Source: Helicoverpa zea
Taxonomy: Eukaryota > Arthropoda > Insecta > Lepidoptera > Noctuidae
Assembly (NCBI RefSeq): GCF_022581195.2
Contig: NC_061461.1
Coordinates: forward strand, 12,338,001-12,402,000
DNA length: 64,000 nucleotides
Direction of reading: 5' to 3'
The position numbers were made by a program, and so were the translations under genes. Positions 46,037 to 57,035 of this stretch are shown here, one piece after another. The notes below the pieces were generated by a model, which did no database searches, was not told the DNA's origin, and saw only the letters and a program-made list of their open reading frames with translations. Numbering within the stretch: position 1 is the first letter of the stretch; every line of letters starts with the position of its first letter.

Positions 46037-48127
46037 CAGGCCCGCCGCTAGCTGTTTGTTCGCCCGCGTGCAAAACCGATTATGCCGCCCTACGACTACA
46101 TATTATACTGGGTTTTGTCAAAAAATATATAAGGGGTGGGGTCCAGGGGGACCGGACCCCCCCGCCCATTCATATCCATTTTACTTGTCCAACAGAAAAA
46201 AATATGTACATGCACCGCTCTGATTGCAAAAAACGCACTTCCTTTTGGATACATAAATATTGCAATAGGTACATAACATATTACACATAACTTTTTATTT
46301 ACTTGAAATGCTCTAAGTCTTAGAGTAACCTAAGAAGTCCTGGGTTAGCCCATAAGCAGACTAAGCAATTGCTTAGGGCATCAATACAGTGCAATCATTA
46401 CCCAAGTGGCCCCTATGTATTGAAAGATTGTGATTAATGGGTAGGTACCAACATAATGTATATCAAAGTGCTTAGAACAGATTATGGGTAACTTAAACTA
46501 ACGAAATTAAATATCTATAGCAATGTTTAATTTCAGTAAAATATGTTATTAATGGTTTTTGGTGGGTTTCCCGTTGAAAAAGTCGACGCATGAGACACAT
46601 TTCATATGTAAGGAAGCGCGAGCGAAGCGAGCGCGAAATTTTTTTAGTCTAAGGACACAAAAAAAATAAAAACCACTTTAAATTAACAAAGCAAAGTCAA
46701 AAAGTAAGATATGCACATAAATGAAGTGCTATTGTACATGACGCCGCGCGCGACGCGCGCGCGATTTTTTCCTTAGAGTTTTCATGAAGTAAACATATCA
46801 TAAAAAGCCAAAGTGAACAAAAAGCTATAACGGACGTGCGCGAAAAATGATTTTTCGGAATAGAATGCCTCAACAATTAAACAAAGATAAATTGCGATCA
46901 GTGCCGGTTTTAACTCTACCAGCGCCCTGGGCGAGATTTCTACGGCGCCCTTCAACTGCAATTCAAACCCATACGAAAAACAGAGGTGTGTGTAGTTACC
47001 GATTGCGCGAGCGAAGCGAGCGCGAATATATTTTTTTTATAGTTAACAAGTCGAAGCAAAAATTACGTAAAATGTAGCCCAATCGTACATAAGTTATTGC
47101 TGGTTGGTGAATGCAAAAACACCGGAACAAGTCTTCTGATTGCGCGAGCGAAGCGAGCGCGAATTTTTTGTTATATTTTAGAACTCAAAACAAAAATTAC
47201 TTAAAATTTTGCCCAAACGTACATAACTCTTTGTTGGTGTTGGCGCCTATGTATTATATTTTTGGGACTTAAAGTAGTACCGTAAATAAGAAAGTTCATA
47301 TGGAAACTAGAAGTTACTTTCTTATTAATAAAAGAACTCAAAAACGACGCTACCTTTTTGCTAGGGTAGACTAAAATATTGTTGAAAAATAAAACAACTG
47401 TAAAGTGAAGCAAGCCCGAAAATTTTTGAGTTTTGGATCACTAAAAGTCCTAAACATATATAATAAAAAACGACTGTGAAGTGAAGAAGCCGCGAGCGAA
47501 GGGAGCGTGATTTTTTTTGAGTATTGGGACATTAAAAGTAGCTATATGTGATAAAAAATTGAAGCGTAAAGTAAGGAAACCGCGAGCGGAGCGAGCGCGA
47601 AAATTTTTGAGTTTTGGGACATAAAAGTAGTGTTTGTTCGAGAATTTCTCAAATTTAACGCGGAATTAAATACAAATTCCCCCCCCTCCCTTCCAAAGCC
47701 CCTGAGCCCGCGGCGCCCGGGTTATTCTTGTAAGTTGCAATCTTTGATGAAATTTAAAACAAAAATAGGAGTAACATTCTGATCAAGGATTGGTGGGGGC
47801 GCCTGCGGTGCCCCTTATATCCGGCGCCCTGGGCCGTCGCCCAACCGCGCCCTACCACCGCTACTAACTGCGATATCTGACATGGAGGCGCGAGCGCAGC
47901 GAGCGCGAATTTTTTTGGGGATGCAAAGGGTGAACCCGTCAAAATTGATAGGGGACGACCAAAGCGAGGGCGGCTATTGCTGTGTTCGGAAATATTGAAA
48001 TCAAATAATTGGTAAAAAGATATTGTATTTTTTTAATATTACGTGATAAGTCACTCGATTTGCCGCCCCCTAGGACGTGCCGCCCGCGTGCGGTGCACGC
48101 CTTGCACGCCCGCTTACGGCGGGCCTG
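46037..48127. mobile_element. Non-autonomous hAT-type DNA transposon, 2091 bp
   Basis: The left end CAGGCCCGCCGCTAGC and the right end GCTTACGGCGGGCCTG form terminal inverted repeats (11 bases exact, then near matches). The target duplication AGAATAAT is perfect (46029-46036 and 48128-48135). An 8-bp duplication and a CAGG-type end fit the hAT superfamily. There is no transposase frame. The interior carries at least seven copies of a GC palindrome followed by A/T tracts, and islands such as 'ccggcgccctgggccgtcgc'. It is probably fairly recent, given the intact duplication. Confidence 0.9.
46616..47907. repeat. Seven dispersed palindromes inside the hAT element
   Basis: Versions of GCGCGAGCGAAGCGAGCGCG occur at about 46616, 46743, 47005, 47142, 47490, 47581 and 47887. 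Each is followed by a T-rich run, often within a sentence like 'gaatttttttgagttttggg'. Spacings are irregular (91-348 bp), so these are diverged tandem units rather than a clean satellite. Confidence 0.85.
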
Positions 48128-48135
48128 AGAATAAT

Positions 48136-48300
48136 AATAAGAATCTTTATTTGTATGAAACACGGGGTACATAGATGTAACATTTGTTATAAGTTCTGTA
48201 TGTTTCGCCGTAGCATCGGCATACAAATATAAATAAAAAACGTATTTATCAGCTAGAACAAAATTAAAAACAAATAACAATTTAAAATCTTAAAAACTAA
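48136..48300. repeat. LINE-tail-like repeat
   Basis: 'aataataagaatctttatttg' ... 'acacggggtacatagatg' ... 'gcatcggcatacaaatata' resembles common lepidopteran LINE 3' ends. It flanks the hAT insertion. Confidence 0.5.
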
Positions 48301-48309
48301 TAATACAAT

Positions 48310-51300
48310 ATTAAGAATTTATGGTACCTAACCTAAACAATTTTTTCCTTGTGAGCCATGTACTCGGCCATAGAATAGAAACACAAAATCGGTTGCTATG
48401 CACCAAAACGAACCACACCAAAGATTAGAAGCGACCTTTCCTAACAGAAACGTTCGTTTAACACATCGGTAGTAACAGCCTATCCTAATTCCGGTTCTAC
48501 ATAAAAATAGATAAGTTACGTAAACAAGGGTAGGTAGAGATAGTGGTAGTTGAGTAAGGTCAATGGATCTTTATCTGTGTGTGTTTTGGGGAGAAGATCA
48601 ATTCATTATGAACTACCAACTAGCCGAGTTACCGAGAAACTTTCTGCTCCTGGATAAAAGGGCCTTTATGACCGTTCTTGGGTGATTTCAGTTAAATCGT
48701 TCTGTAGTTTTGGCATGAAAGCTGGTCAGACAATCAGTTACAGTGTGGTAGATAGGCAGCTTCTTCTTCGTTCTTATCTAGCTTTGTATTGTAACTAGAT
48801 CAGTTACGCAGAAGGACGCATATTTATTCATTAGTTATTTTAGTGTTCATGGTTATTTCGTAGATTGGCCTATGACTTAATAATTAGAAAACTGGTTGCA
48901 TTGGCTGCAAAGTCCAATATTTTCAAAACTTGTACTTGTTTAAGTACACATATCGGTTAAACCGTTGAACCTTAATGAGAACGTTGGTTCAATTCCTTCT
49001 CTGCAGAACAGACTTTTTTAGGAAGGTGTGAAATATGATTCCTTGCTCCTTGTCTCAACACTGACATAACACATGAGTTATTTTGTCTGTTAAGTTTTAC
49101 CATAGGAAATTAAGCTGGTTTATTGGATTCTGGCAAAACAGCTGATGGTATTATATTTCAAAGAAAAATTTGAACACTGCGTGCCGATTACACAACCTAG
49201 CCAAATATATTACCAAAAAATTACAAAAATAAATGAAAGCACCTGTTTGTTATTAAAACTTGTCCTTTGAAATTAGACAATGTCTGTGGACTACTGAGGA
49301 GTTTTAAAGCACCTAGGTAAATTCTGACCATTACCTAATCATGTACTACAAATTATAATTCATTTTTTCAAAACACGTGTCAAACCGTTGTTTAACTATT
49401 TCGTAATAACAAAGACAGAATCCCACCTCATCTATTTCAAACAAGTTATACAAAAACCACCTGTCCCATGTTTATAGTTTACATAACTTTCTCAGTTTCA
49501 TAGAAATTCCTTTGTTTCCGCCATTCAACACAAATGTGACTAGGCATGTTGATTCCGTCATTACGAAAGAATTTAGATCTATTATCCTTTGAATCGGTCC
49601 TTGTTGATTAAACAAACTGTTCGTATGATGTCTAATTGTATGGAAATTGATTATTATAGGAATTTCTCAAGCCACACGTGGTCGTTTCTGATAGCCAGAC
49701 ATTCTTAAGCCGTACTTATATTTGATAGACCATTTCATCTTTTGCGTTTCATCGGAGAAGAATTATTACAGGTATGGGCAGAAAGAAATGTACTACAATC
49801 AAGTAATTACTAATCTGTTTTATAAGTTGATATTACGCTTATTGCTACAGTAACCTTTATTATTTCATTGTTCGTTGTACCGCAGTGAGGGGGGACTTTT
49901 TATAAAGTTCACGGTGTTATAAGCTCGTTCAGGAATGGGGTTAATTAAACTGGAACTCATTTGAATTTAGTTCTTCGAGAAAATACTTACATTTTTAATT
50001 ATTCTCTGCAATTTAAGGCCAGTTTTTTCTTATAATATTACTCTTCATTTAAACATAGATTCAAAACAAAATTCTTTTACAAGTCTTTAAACAATCAAAC
50101 CGACACAAAGCCACTTTACTTGCTAAACGATTTCAAACCCTATAACTATCATACCAAGATATACAATCAATGACCATCAATAGAACTCCCATAGCCGTTG
50201 AACCGCCCACGCTAAAAAACTGTTGAGTCACAATGTGAAATGAATTTCGTCGCACAAGCACTACAATTTTATCATATTGTCATTTAATATTATTTACTGT
50301 TAGCATTCAAGTACATGAGAAGGTTAATTACGTCATAAACTTGGTATTTGATAGTACAAACCTAGCAGTTAAAATAACTCTTTGTATGGGAACAAAAATT
50401 GGACCTTACAATAAAAAGAACCTGGAAAAACATTTGATACGTTCACATATTAGTTTAGGTACCTACTACGCTAATTTTATGTCAAATTCACGAAACTCAC
50501 AAAAAATAGCAAAACACTTTATTTTAACATAACAGTATTTAGGATCACTTAATGGTACTCTATTTTAATTTAAGTCTGAAATTGGACGAGTGTTCCTCAA
50601 GGTACAATTTTGGGCCCATCCCAATCCTCTTTCAACTTCTAAAACAATATCTTTTAACTCACATGACCAATTATTATTGCATACACGGCCTATGAATTTA
50701 CCCAATTTGAGCAGTAGCCCACCGATAAGAAATCTGGACGTTTAATTTTATATTATTCTGACATAAAAAAAGCTTAGTTAAAAGAAACATAGACAGTGAT
50801 CAGTCCTAGGTTAGGTTAAAATTTTATTTTTCTATCTAAAACACTAACGGAATGAATGTTGCTACATTATTATAATGGAATATCACATGAGAATCTTATG
50901 GGAAAAGAATGTGTGAATGCGTACCTAATTCTCTTGGATTTACAGTCACTAGCACGCGAAAGATAATACACCTCATATTATTTAAGTGCTCGTTAGAATT
51001 TACAATTTACCTCACTCTGTGGGAACATGGGTAAATAGTTCTTAGAAAAGTTAGGCCTCAACAGTTGTCTTGGTATTCTAATTATAGTAATTGCAGAATG
51101 ACTTCTTCATCTTGGCTGTTATGGCTGAAGTTTGTTTACCTTACCTGATTGCGCTGGTTAATAGTGCACACAAGTTCCGAGTCTCTACCTAAATAAGCAA
51201 TTTGTTGCTTGAACTATCGGAGTTACCTATTAGGGGTTTCTCAACTCAACTCAACAACTCTCCTAAGTTTTCTAGTTCTCAATTTTAGCTCCTATAGGCA

Positions 51301-51865
51301 ACAATTATTTGGCTGACAGGATTTAATTATTTATGTTTTTTTTATAATATCTTGAAATAAACAGTTGTGTTTTCCACATTTCAGAAGGTGCGATCTTCCA
51401 ACATTGAGCTGAATTGAAGACTTGCGGACTACGCAAATAAGACTGGTGATATAAAACTTTTTTCATTATTACGACACTAATGTTCACTTACTTATTTGTT
51501 TTTTTATTTTTCGTTTTCAACCACCCAGAGAATTCAAGTCTCATCTTAAGTGTGGTAAATTATTTCCAAACATAATTCAAAAGCCAGTCAAAACATGTGC
51601 CACTAACCTACTTTCGGTACTCAACTAAATTAAATTGCCCTTAGAACCACCCTTTCAAACCAGCATAGCAATAAACAACAATTAAACACCCTCATAATAA
51701 AATACTTCACATTATAATCAATTTAGTTTAGCGCTCAGCAATTTTATTAACCTGCCATCTTTATTGCTCAGGCGTTTTACGTTGAATTAGCTAATATAAT
51801 TTCTCAATGCCTGCATGCAATGATTATTAGGCCATTATTTTAAGCCCTATAGAAACCGAATAGGC
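48310..51865. other. AT-rich non-coding stretch
   Basis: No gene or RNA gene recognised. A 'gaaagctggtcagacaatcagttac' repeat-tail fragment lies near 48715. An acceptor-like site (tccacatttcag at 51374-51384) is followed by no convincing frame. Confidence 0.5.
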
Positions 51866-51869
51866 CCAT

Positions 51870-51985
51870 GAATTAAACAAACGAACGCGTTCCAAGATGG
51901 CGGTCGGAACGCAGCTTTTTCGTTCCTTTTTTGAATTTCGAATAGGCGGTCGTTGTGAAGGGGTGAGGGAGAGAGCGGATCGTAT
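51870..51985. promoter_or_regulatory. CpG patch with a YY1/Pho-like motif
   Basis: 'gcgttccaagatggcggtcgg' contains AAGATGGCGGT, close to the YY1/Pho consensus, and a 'gaaggggtgagggagagagcg' stretch follows. It is the third such patch in the window (others at 25.6 and 36.36 kb). Confidence 0.4.
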
Positions 51986-51989
51986 TCCA

Positions 51990-53020
51990 GTTAGTTAGAA
52001 TTACAACAGTGTCTTACTGGGACGTAGGTTTCTTTTGCTTGGGAAATAACTAAATTCTTTGTGTTCAGGGAGTAAGTTAATTAAATTATTATAGTACGGT
52101 AGACTGCACATCAGTGGTAACTGTCATGCACCTTAACTCAATAGAAATAAGTACGATTTTCCTATAAAACTGTTACCACTGACCTGAAGTTGACTGTACC
52201 TACTCGCTACTTGTAATTTAATCCAGTCAATAAGTCAATTAAATTAAAATCAATTTATCAACGCAACTTCTCGCATTTCTGGCTGAACTCGTCTGGATGT
52301 CGCCTTTGGAAAATTAGAACAATCGTAATTGATCCTTTTTCAATTGGTGTGTTTGAGAGAATATAAGTATAATTTGTTGTTTAATGTGCACTCTCTATGT
52401 GGTTTAGCTAGGATAGCCTTGAGAGTACCTATCTAACTTTACCTCATCCTAACTAAACAGCTCTTACTTCAAACTGACATCCGTATTTTTGTAACCCACA
52501 ACATTATAACTATAAAGACAAGTTAAAAGGCCTGTTATCAGACATCGTGACTGCACACCCCCATATTAAATAAAGTGTTACGCTCACTTACCGCCTCCCC
52601 AATTTACGCAAAATAATAAATAGTACATCGCTTCCTGTCATAAAATGTTTAGACCTTCTTTTGTTAATAAAAGTAGATCATAAATTCTTCTTTTTAAACG
52701 CTTGGGGTACAAAACACATTTGTACCCACCCAACCCACGTTTATACAGTCCGATACCTCTTAATAAGACTGGCTGTCATACTCTCTGACTTCTGACCACC
52801 CGTAACGACTGCCAAAGATATCAAAGACAGCCGGGGTATACCAATTTAACATCTGCAAAGTTTTCAATCCTTAACTGCTTGTATGCCGCTAATGAGAACA
52901 ACAGAAAATCAATTGTGTCTCGCGTGGATCCGCGCACTGGCACTCAAGGCGTTAATCTGTGCTAATATTGTTGTTTGTACCCTATAGGCATTTAGCATTT
53001 AATTTTGATTTAGCATTTGA
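51990..53020. other. AT-rich non-coding stretch
   Basis: Nothing recognisable as gene, RNA or named repeat. A slightly GC-richer segment at 52915-52960 has no frame. Confidence 0.5.
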
Positions 53021-53026
53021 TTAAAT

Positions 53027-53215
53027 GCTCAATCCTTCTCTGTGTGAGAGGAGGCCTGTGCCCAGCAGTGGGACGATAAAAAAGGCTGTAACAGTACCCT
53101 ATAGGCTCCGAAACTACCGAACCGATGTGAACAATTCTTTCACTGTTGGAAAGCTACACTCTTTATCCCGGTTCGGGAAGTAGCAGAGAAACCGCGGGTA
53201 AACGGATAGTATATG
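53027..53215 (+). repeat. Interspersed repeat fragments
   Basis: 'ccttctctgtgtgagaggaggcctgtgcccagcag' type sequence is followed by a diverged 'cggttcgggaagtagcagag...accgcgggtaaacg' repeat tail. Both families occur elsewhere in the window. Confidence 0.7.
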
Positions 53216-53785
53216 GATAAAACGTAGCCATCTACATAACCATTGTAACTAACATCGAACGTCTGCAGTTAACGATAATCTTGCAGTTATCAAGTGATAG
53301 TAAAGTCAGTCGACCGCGTCGTCTTGTCTACTCAACGGAGAGAGCTAATCGTTCCTGGAATATTGCGAGGGTAATGCGGGTTGTAGCAGTGTGCAGTAGA
53401 TGTTAAATATTCATTTGTAGAGTAGGGAATAATTTGGAAAATAAGTCTTTCTGAGATTACCACACTTCTGTCGTCTGCAACCAACTCAAAAATTCTGCAC
53501 TTATTTTCATTTAAGCGTACCTACCCAGTGATTCTTTGGTTTAGTTAGCTTTACTTACAAATACTTATATATCCTGTCGTAGGCCTGGGGCTGGTCTCTA
53601 GTTACGTAAACAACTGTTTCAAACTATATTTAAAACTACCCGCCTAATTTCTTTTCAAACTGTTTTGTCTATAGATACCCATCTTCGTCTATATAGGATA
53701 GGCAAGATCCCGTAGAAGTTTCTAGTAACTATCTCTCATTATAATATTATTACAAATTAACAAACACCATTAATTTCTCATTTCA

Positions 53786-54340
53786 GGCCTCACCTTGTCA
53801 TCAAAATTCGAGCAAGTCAATTCAACTCCAGCGAAGCAAACTGAACTGCCATCTAGCGGAAGAAAACGCAACCTTCCCCAACGGAATCTGTTCCTAGAAG
53901 ATCTGCAGTTTATTCTGGAGTGTTCTAGAAAGATCTAGAAAGTTCTCCGGACGTACCTGGGCCTGGTAACTCCACCACCGTTGGCGGTGCGCATATGCCA
54001 ACGGGGGCAGAGTTCCTACTCCTAGTTGCGAGGTTCCTCATGAGAAGACTGAAATTGTAGAAAGAGCCTTTATTTTCATCAGCTTTACTGTTTACTGACT
54101 GTGTATTTGTTATTGCCATAAATTATCTAGGTTTACCTAATTATATAATAATTGTGCTCTTCATAAATATCATTGTATTGTAAGACTACCAATACTTCTT
54201 GTGGTGTTTCTCTGTAATTGGGTATGCATTTAACTTCTATATAACTTTTTTGCATGTATCGATCAGAAATCAGAAATGTTTATTTGCTATACATAATGTA
54301 ATACCTGTTGGCATCCCAAATAAATAAATGTAGGTACTAA
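53786..54340 (+). other. Candidate spliced terminal exon or non-coding RNA exon
   Basis: A strong acceptor (aatttctcatttcag, ending at 53785) precedes GC-richer sequence 53786-54118. Joined in phase to the exon at 35772-35835, the reading continues RPHLVIKIRASQFNSSEAN and stops at about 53840, giving a product of only about 30 residues. On the opposite strand there is a 64-codon frame (53925-54119) with no known signature. Repeat-tail sequence with AATAAA lies at 54265-54340. Real exon status is uncertain; a repeat-derived piece is the alternative. Confidence 0.3.
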
Positions 54341-54344
54341 CGTG

Positions 54345-56796
54345 TCTGTAAACGGTAATTTAAATATTTATCTCACAGTTTACGTATACCTACATACAGC
54401 CTAAAGTTCATTTTGTAGAATCTAATTGGTTGTTGTAAAAATAACCGAGTGGCTTCACTTACCATTCAATTGTCAAAACTACATTAGACAATCATTCATA
54501 AACGTGTTCGTTACTTAATTATAGTGTTCCTATACCTAGACGACACAATATAGGTACCTACTCTATATTTATTAACTGTTATCACTAAAAGGCGAGCCTG
54601 TTTAACTAGGATTACCATATAAAGCCTTTAAATTACTTGTAACCATGATTAGACTATAAGATTAAGTTGTCTGAAGAATTCTCTGTGTGATAACCACCCA
54701 CTTGGCACTGGAGTGGGGTATGTTTCTGTCATTATGCTGATGTTGTAAAATTCTTATAAATATAATGTGATATAATTGACTGGCAATTGCTGTTCCTGAA
54801 TTAAATAGCTCCAAATAAATTATTTTTAGAAGTATGAAACATCCTAGTTTCATTGAATTTTAAACCGTATTGTAATAAATCTGATTAGTATTTCTAGAAA
54901 TACGTAACGACATCTAATATCTTAGCTTAGAGTTTTGCAGAGAAGTCACCTTTTCGCACCAGACTTCGCAAATCTGGAATACCTCGTCCCTCTGCTTCAC
55001 CTACTACTTACTCCTTATTCTCATCTCCTTCACATCAACGACCTGCAGTTGATTTAAGAATACTGACATTTATGTTGTCGATGATCTTGGGCCTTATTCC
55101 TATGACTATAGAGGAATTTGTCAAAGTACAAGGTAGATTTGTAGTTTAAGCTAACTTGATCTAACAGTCAGTCATTTCAAGTCAACTTACTGCTTGTCAA
55201 CTGGAAATTGCAGGTCAGACCGACTGTCATTCACAGAGTAGGTTGTGTAATTCAGAAAGCTATTCAGATGTAGCATTTAATATACACCACCCTTAAGATA
55301 TGTAGGAAGGAAAAGGCTAAATAGGAGATAAAGTAGGTACTACAAGCAAAAGATAACCAAATATAGGTAACATACTTCGGAAGGACCAAACGAAATAATA
55401 GTTAAACAAATATTTTCAATGAGTTCTTTTATTAAAAGTATACTTGTATTTAGTCTCACTACCATAGACAGCCGTCATCCGCCACAGCCCCACGTCACCA
55501 AACTCCTTACAGCAGATTACCATAGACTATGACTCATGATTATATTTCAGTTCTTGTAACTATATCTATGTCAAAATATATTATAAATATGTATTATTTT
55601 CCAATATAAGTTTCACTAGTGTCTCTTTAACATTAAATACAAAATATCTCCGTAAACTATCGATTCCTTAGCCACCATTTTTATTTTGACACATAACAAC
55701 CAAAAAATAATTTTAAACAAACGCTTTATTATAAAACCCCGAATTGACATCATCATAAAAAAATATACAAAAAGTGGAAATAAAAACAAAACAAACTTGG
55801 CACCTTGTCGATACTTTGCACACGGAAACAACTAAAATGATATTGTACTACGCACTAGAGATAAATTGAGCAAGATATGTTTATCACTCAAACCTTTTGA
55901 AGCAAATATATTTTGTTTTAGTCAACAAGAACATGTGTTTTTAATACAACATGTATATACATTGGCTATGGGTACCTACCTTTGCAACACGCTGTATACA
56001 GTTATACAAACAGTTTTCCGTTCAAGTATATCTTAATAACTTGTATAAAATTCATTTCTTTGTTCAGGAGTCGAACCAGCGACTAGACAGAAAGAGAGCG
56101 TATTTCATTGTTACTTTTCCTAAACCCTATCAAACGTAGGATCTCTAACACGTAGTACAAAATCGTAAAGTAAAACTTAAAAAGGTGGAAAATAATGATA
56201 ACTCCGTATTAATAATTATATGTAATAATGTCTATAATAGTAACTATTTACAAATGACTCGACTGATGATTACAATGTATCTTATCGCCCGCGCTCCTAA
56301 CCGCTATAAATATTGTTTAATAATTTATCTGGTGTTACCTGCAATGAAAAATTGTTTCAGATTAAATTTATTGATGGGTGGGCTTTCCTATAATAGACCA
56401 AAATAGTCACCAGTGACCAGTAGTAGACCAGTGTCTTGACGATGATTTGCATTAAACATTGCGATTGGAACTATATCATTGTGATTTTAAGTGCTATTGC
56501 AGTTTTTTCGCACTATAGTTTTACCTAATTCATTTCACAATAATGCAAACCCTCTTTCGAGTTAAATTACATTTGAATTTGGAATACTCTAAATATACCC
56601 GCCATATCCATTTCCCATCACCCAAAGCTAGATTGGTATGGCACGAACCATCATTGAACATCTGTTATAGGAACTTCGATTACAAGTTAAAAAAAAAAAT
56701 TACGACGCCACAATCAGTTGTACATACCATTTGGACCTTGATAAGTGGAAAACGATTAACCCCACATACATAAAGTTACAAAAGTAAGTATATTAC
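54345..56796. other. AT-rich stretch, possibly 3' UTR of the minus-strand gene at its right end
   Basis: No coding signal. For the minus-strand gene ending at 56797, the downstream region (decreasing coordinates) contains an AATAAA on the minus strand near 56366. A sequence at 56069-56090 with GGTTCGACTCC on the minus strand resembles a tRNA B box but does not fold as a T-arm. Confidence 0.45.
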
Positions 56797-56958
56797 CTAA
56801 GTAGGCCTGCAGGCGGGCGAGTGCAGGTCCCGCTCGGCGCCGCCGGCGAAGCTGATGTTGAGCAGCATGGCCTCGAACGGGTCGCTGCGCATGCGCTGCT
56901 GGTTGGCCTGCGCCGCTGACCCCGCGTCGCGGATTATACGCGACTCCTCTTTGCCGTC
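56797..56958 (-). CDS. Last coding exon of an unidentified minus-strand gene (53 residues plus stop)
   Basis: On the minus strand the acceptor ttttctatcacccag ends at 56959, and the exon reads DGKEESRIIRDAGSAAQANQ, then QRMRSDPFEAMLLNISFAGG and ERDLHSPACRPT to a TAG at 56797-56799. Nearly every third codon position is G or C in this frame only, in AT-rich surroundings, which is good evidence for coding. I do not recognise the protein; the segment has no clear domain and looks like a C-terminal tail with a short amphipathic helix. The stop overlaps a donor-like TAG/GTAATA. Upstream exons lie beyond the window's right edge or are hidden by the repeats; the intron contains the minisatellite. Confidence 0.7.
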   Translation of the reverse strand, partial: DGKEESRIIRDAGSAAQANQQRMRSDPFEAMLLNISFAGGAERDLHSPACRPT

Positions 56959-57035
56959 CTGGGTGATAGAAAATTGGGATGGAATGGAGTATCTTTCCTT
57001 TGCAATTCATTTTGTCTTTTGAATAGTAGCAAGTT

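Noticed and set aside
46029..48135. Reading the repeated palindromes as a CRISPR-like array
   Set aside because: Spacing is irregular, units are diverged, and they lie inside a transposon with clear ends in an animal genome.
56066..56092. tRNA-like B box GGTTCGACTCC on the minus strand
   Set aside because: The flanks do not form a T-arm stem, and no A box or cloverleaf can be drawn at the right distance.
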